Part shown: in pieces, positions 61,682 to 64,000 of the stretch
How the letters are laid out: each line of letters begins with the position of its first letter
How positions within the stretch are numbered: position 1 is the stretch's first letter
DNA from: CAYOPZ01 sp964406005
Lineage (GTDB): Bacteria; Bacteroidota; Bacteroidia; Bacteroidales; SM23-62
DNA length: 64,000 nucleotides
Direction of reading: 5' to 3'
Assembly: GCA_964406005.1 (NCBI GenBank)
Contig: CAYOPZ010000007.1
Span: 1 to 64,000, forward strand
Notes under the pieces: model-generated
The model's database searches: none
Told to the model about the DNA's origin: nothing
What the model saw: the letters and a program-made list of their open reading frames with translations, nothing else
Program-made: the position numbers and the translations under genes

Positions 61682-63316
61682 TTACCTGCTGTCATTATTC
61701 TTTTCATTGATCAATTCTAAAGCCTTTTCAAATATTCTGTCTTCTCCATTTATCATGTCTGTTACACTATTTTCAATCCAGTAGTCAGGGAATTGCACAT
61801 TACCTTTTTCAACCTTTGGTCTTACTAAATATCCAGTAGCTACAGATCCTCTCATTTTTGTTTCTGGTAATCGGAACGGCCTAAAATTGGTTGCTCCAAT
61901 TGGATTATTACCCACACTTGTACCAATAACAGTGGCTATATTATTATCCTGTAATAATGTAGCAAATAATGCTGCTGCCGAACTTGTTCCAAAATCTGCA
62001 AGAACATATACTTTCCCTTTAAAAACAGCTCTGCTTTTATCAATGTAATATGGAGAAGCATGATCCTCTATTTTCTCAAAGATGAAGCTGTCACAATTTG
62101 AAAATCCATTCGGATAAAGTTTATTGTTTTGAGGTGAAAAACCGTTTTCTAATTTATATTTTTTTTCAAATTCTTTATAGTCTTCCTTGTCTATCTGTTT
62201 GTTGTAATCTGAAGTGTAGTACATTTCTGAAAAATCTATTAAATCACTTCTGTCTGTCAGGTAATATAATAACTGCAAACATAATTGAAAACTGCCACCC
62301 GGATTGTTCCGTAAGTCAATTATTAGGTTTTGTATGTTATTATCATTAATCGAATCAAACATTAGTTGTAAATAATCCTTAAAAATGGGTCTTTCTGGAT
62401 CTGCGTATCCATGAAGTTTTGATGTATTTTTCTTTTTTATATGATGGTTCATGTATATCTTGGCAAAAGGAATTATCCAACCCTTTAAATAATCCCGCAT
62501 ATGCTCATAGGAATCTATCTTGTCGTTGCAACGATTATATTGGAAATAGGCATAATTTTCTTTTGGATATAAGCTAATATTATAATTATAATTTTTAAAT
62601 TTTGTAACCTCGTGCTGTTTATCCCTTTCTACTCCAAGTGTAAATTTTAAATCATCATTTTTTGTAACCGACCTTACTGTTATTTCATCACCATTTTCCA
62701 ATACAAGCTGGATACTATCCGTTTGTTTTATAAAACCGAATTGCTGCAATAAATCAGACCTGTTAAGGAACGGGGTGATACTATGTCTTTGGTTAATTGG
62801 ATTTTCAGCAAAAACATAATTAAACAGATTGTTTTCAATATCCACCATTGACTTTCCTGCAAGTCTTATGATTTTCTTGCCTATATGCAAAGAATCATAT
62901 TCCTTATTGATATCCCATATGTACCATGATTTATCAACAGGATAAAGTAAATATGGAAACATCATTCTTGATTGCAATCCTGATATAGAAGTATGCTCAT
63001 TTTTAAAATGAGATAGATAAAAACGAATATAACCGTTAAAAATATTATCTGTAATAACAGTAGAGTCCAAAACAGTCAATAAACTATCAATTATTCTGGC
63101 TCGTTCTTTGGTCGGGAATTTATTCTCTATATCGGGAAAACTATTAGCACAAAGGTTATCAAGATACAATAGGTCTCTTTGATATTTATTGGTACTGTTA
63201 TACTTTTCAGTTTTGACCATCGTTGATTGATATTCTTTGAAACCTTGATTTATGATCAAAACAGAACAAGAAGTGAATACAAATAAAGGACATATTATTA
63301 ATACTATTCTTATCAT
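61682..63316 (-). CDS. S41 family peptidase, lipoprotein
   Basis: 544 aa. Signal peptide with cysteine at residue 17 (FTSC) as a variant lipobox. The S41 (tail-specific protease) core is visible from about residue 325: NNIQNLIIDLRNNPGGS, then YVLADFGTSSAAALFATLLQDN with the catalytic serine in the GTSSAA motif, then VGNNPIGATNFRPFRLPET. No PDZ domain is clear. AT-rich, about 30 percent GC by eye, unlike core genes here, so probably acquired. Substrate unknown. Confidence 0.85.
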   Translation of the reverse strand: MIRIVLIICPLFVFTSCSVLIINQGFKEYQSTMVKTEKYNSTNKYQRDLLYLDNLCANSFPDIENKFPTKERARIIDSLLTVLDSTVITDNIFNGYIRFYLSHFKNEHTSISGLQSRMMFPYLLYPVDKSWYIWDINKEYDSLHIGKKIIRLAGKSMVDIENNLFNYVFAENPINQRHSITPFLNRSDLLQQFGFIKQTDSIQLVLENGDEITVRSVTKNDDLKFTLGVERDKQHEVTKFKNYNYNISLYPKENYAYFQYNRCNDKIDSYEHMRDYLKGWIIPFAKIYMNHHIKKKNTSKLHGYADPERPIFKDYLQLMFDSINDNNIQNLIIDLRNNPGGSFQLCLQLLYYLTDRSDLIDFSEMYYTSDYNKQIDKEDYKEFEKKYKLENGFSPQNNKLYPNGFSNCDSFIFEKIEDHASPYYIDKSRAVFKGKVYVLADFGTSSAAALFATLLQDNNIATVIGTSVGNNPIGATNFRPFRLPETKMRGSVATGYLVRPKVEKGNVQFPDYWIENSVTDMINGEDRIFEKALELINEKNNDSR

Positions 63317-63550
63317 GATATGCAGTTAATTATGCTTGCAGGAAACGTGTATATATACGAATAGAATTTACATAATTATTGAATATTACATATGAAAAAC
63401 GAACTCTTTTTCACGAAAGGTTCACTTGTCAAATTTCGCTTTACACCTTATATTTTAGATACAAGATTGCTTTATGCGAGCACGATCTCTTTATGGTTTT
63501 AAATTATTCGTGTTTTGGGCACCAGATTGAAGCAGTAATCTGGCTCCATG
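63317..63550. other. AT-rich intergenic region
   Basis: The space between the S41 peptidase and the terminator has an 86-codon open frame on the plus strand, but it starts with TTG, runs through the terminator and has no recognisable content. A motif AAACGT at 63343-63348 and a near-copy of the tRNA-Leu(CAG) end at 63509-63523 lie here. Confidence 0.4.
63509..63523 (+). repeat. near-copy of the tRNA-Leu(CAG) 3' end
   Basis: TCGTGTTTTGGGCAC here and TCCTGTTCTGGGCAC at the end of tRNA-Leu(CAG) (58987-59001) agree in 13 of 15 positions. Could be the distal half of an integration duplication. No integrase gene is present between them. Confidence 0.3.
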
Positions 63551-63576
63551 AAAAAGGGCCGCTATTAAACGGCCCT
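63551..63576 (-). terminator. intrinsic terminator downstream of the right-edge gene
   Basis: On the minus strand a 7-bp stem AGGGCCG/CGGCCCT with an 8-base loop is followed by TTTTT. It lies 120 bases beyond the stop of the minus-strand gene at the right edge. Confidence 0.6.
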
Positions 63577-63696
63577 GATCCACTAAACCTAAAATCCAAC
63601 TACTTTGAAATGAGAATGATGAATTGCCCCGAAAGCTAACTAACCCTCAACATATTTTAGGTGTTTATTTATACGCATTCCAGATAAAAAAGTTTG

Positions 63697-64000
63697 TCAA
63701 TTCTCAATGTTTTTCTCCTCTTGCCCGATTGATTCGAGCTGCTCTGCCCTGACTGCCTTGCGTTCGGCGATTTTCTGCTGTATGGCCTCTCTCTTCTCAA
63801 AGTATTGCCGTTTGTCAACTTTCTCGAGTTTCATTATTTTCAGGCTTTTATCCCTGCCCGGTTCACTTTTCTTGACATCCGCGAAATAGTCGACATAGGC
63901 GATAAAATAATTCATTTCGTTGGGCACAAGCACATGTGTTTCTATCCATCCCACATCCTCCCCGGCAAGTACATAATTGTTGTGGTGGGTTTCCCAAACA
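63697..64000 (-). CDS. hypothetical protein, 5' end beyond the window
   Basis: The frame is open from the right edge (it reads VWETHHNNYVLAGEDVGWIET on entering) down to a stop at 63697, so this is the C-terminal 100 residues of a longer protein. A GTG at 63954 is an internal codon rather than the start. The end is helical and charged (KIMKLEKVDKRQYFEKREAIQQK), probably a coiled coil. No family recognised. Confidence 0.65.
   Translation of the reverse strand, partial: VWETHHNNYVLAGEDVGWIETHVLVPNEMNYFIAYVDYFADVKKSEPGRDKSLKIMKLEKVDKRQYFEKREAIQQKIAERKAVRAEQLESIGQEEKNIEN

Noticed and set aside
63379..63639. An 86-codon plus-strand frame
   Set aside because: TTG start, no homology visible, and it runs through the minus-strand terminator hairpin.

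Overview
The window looks like a stretch of chromosome from an anaerobic member of the Bacteroidota, probably the Bacteroidales/Marinilabiliales side. The reasons are: several upstream regions carry the Bacteroidota promoter pattern (-33 TTTG, 19-22 bp spacer, -7 TAnnTTTG); Shine-Dalgarno sequences are rare; tRNA genes do not encode CCA; lipoproteins of the FKBP/GldI type, a DUF349 repeat protein, an RhlE-type helicase, Bacteroidota-style YidC and RecF+DUF721 are present. No strain can be named from sequence alone.

Layout. 1-12.8 kb: tRNA-Arg(ACG), RhlE-like helicase coupled to a degenerate Gfo/Idh/MocA-like Tat lipoprotein, SDR and VOC enzymes, hydrogenase maturation genes hypCDE without hydrogenase genes, a beta-helix lipoprotein, a HAD phosphatase, a DoxX / Gfo-Idh-MocA / DUF1080 set that resembles a 3-keto-glycoside pathway, and an M23 peptidase. 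12.8-26.4 kb: folA, methyltransferase, D-2-hydroxyacid dehydrogenase, metallophosphoesterase with CBM9-like tail, aromatic amino acid decarboxylase, a large membrane protein, tRNA-Arg(TCT), MFS transporter, MBL hydrolase, RsmI-like methyltransferase, two FKBP lipoproteins and an NrnA-like phosphoesterase. 26.5-36 kb: housekeeping block (ndk, DUF721, recF, TPR protein, ribH, yidC, pyrG, DUF349 protein, trmD).

36-45 kb: a two-helix potassium-channel pore fused to eighteen gap-free 12-residue repeats, then an AddA / radical SAM / AddB operon whose genes overlap by 1-4 bases. 45-50 kb: a conserved hypothetical gene and mnmA, a 4Fe-4S-type APS reductase (cysH), and a MurU-like nucleotidyltransferase beside an AmgK-like kinase fused to a RapZ C-terminal domain (cell-wall sugar recycling).

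50.3-57.1 kb is the most striking region: a compact aprBA-qmoABC operon encoding dissimilatory-type adenylylsulfate reductase and its complete quinone-interacting membrane complex, in a Bacteroidota background and 3 kb from an assimilatory APS reductase. No sat, dsr or asr gene is in the window, so the direction of the pathway (sulfate assimilation, respiration or sulfite oxidation) is open.

58.7-64 kb: two divergent tRNA-Leu genes (GAG and CAG), then an AT-rich accessory segment with small lipoproteins, a decayed ORF6N-domain (phage antirepressor-like) gene with a perfect 10-bp-arm palindrome upstream, a VanZ-like membrane protein, and an S41 peptidase lipoprotein. A 15-bp near-copy of the tRNA-Leu(CAG) 3' end at the far side suggests an old insertion at the tRNA. 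The last gene runs off the right edge.
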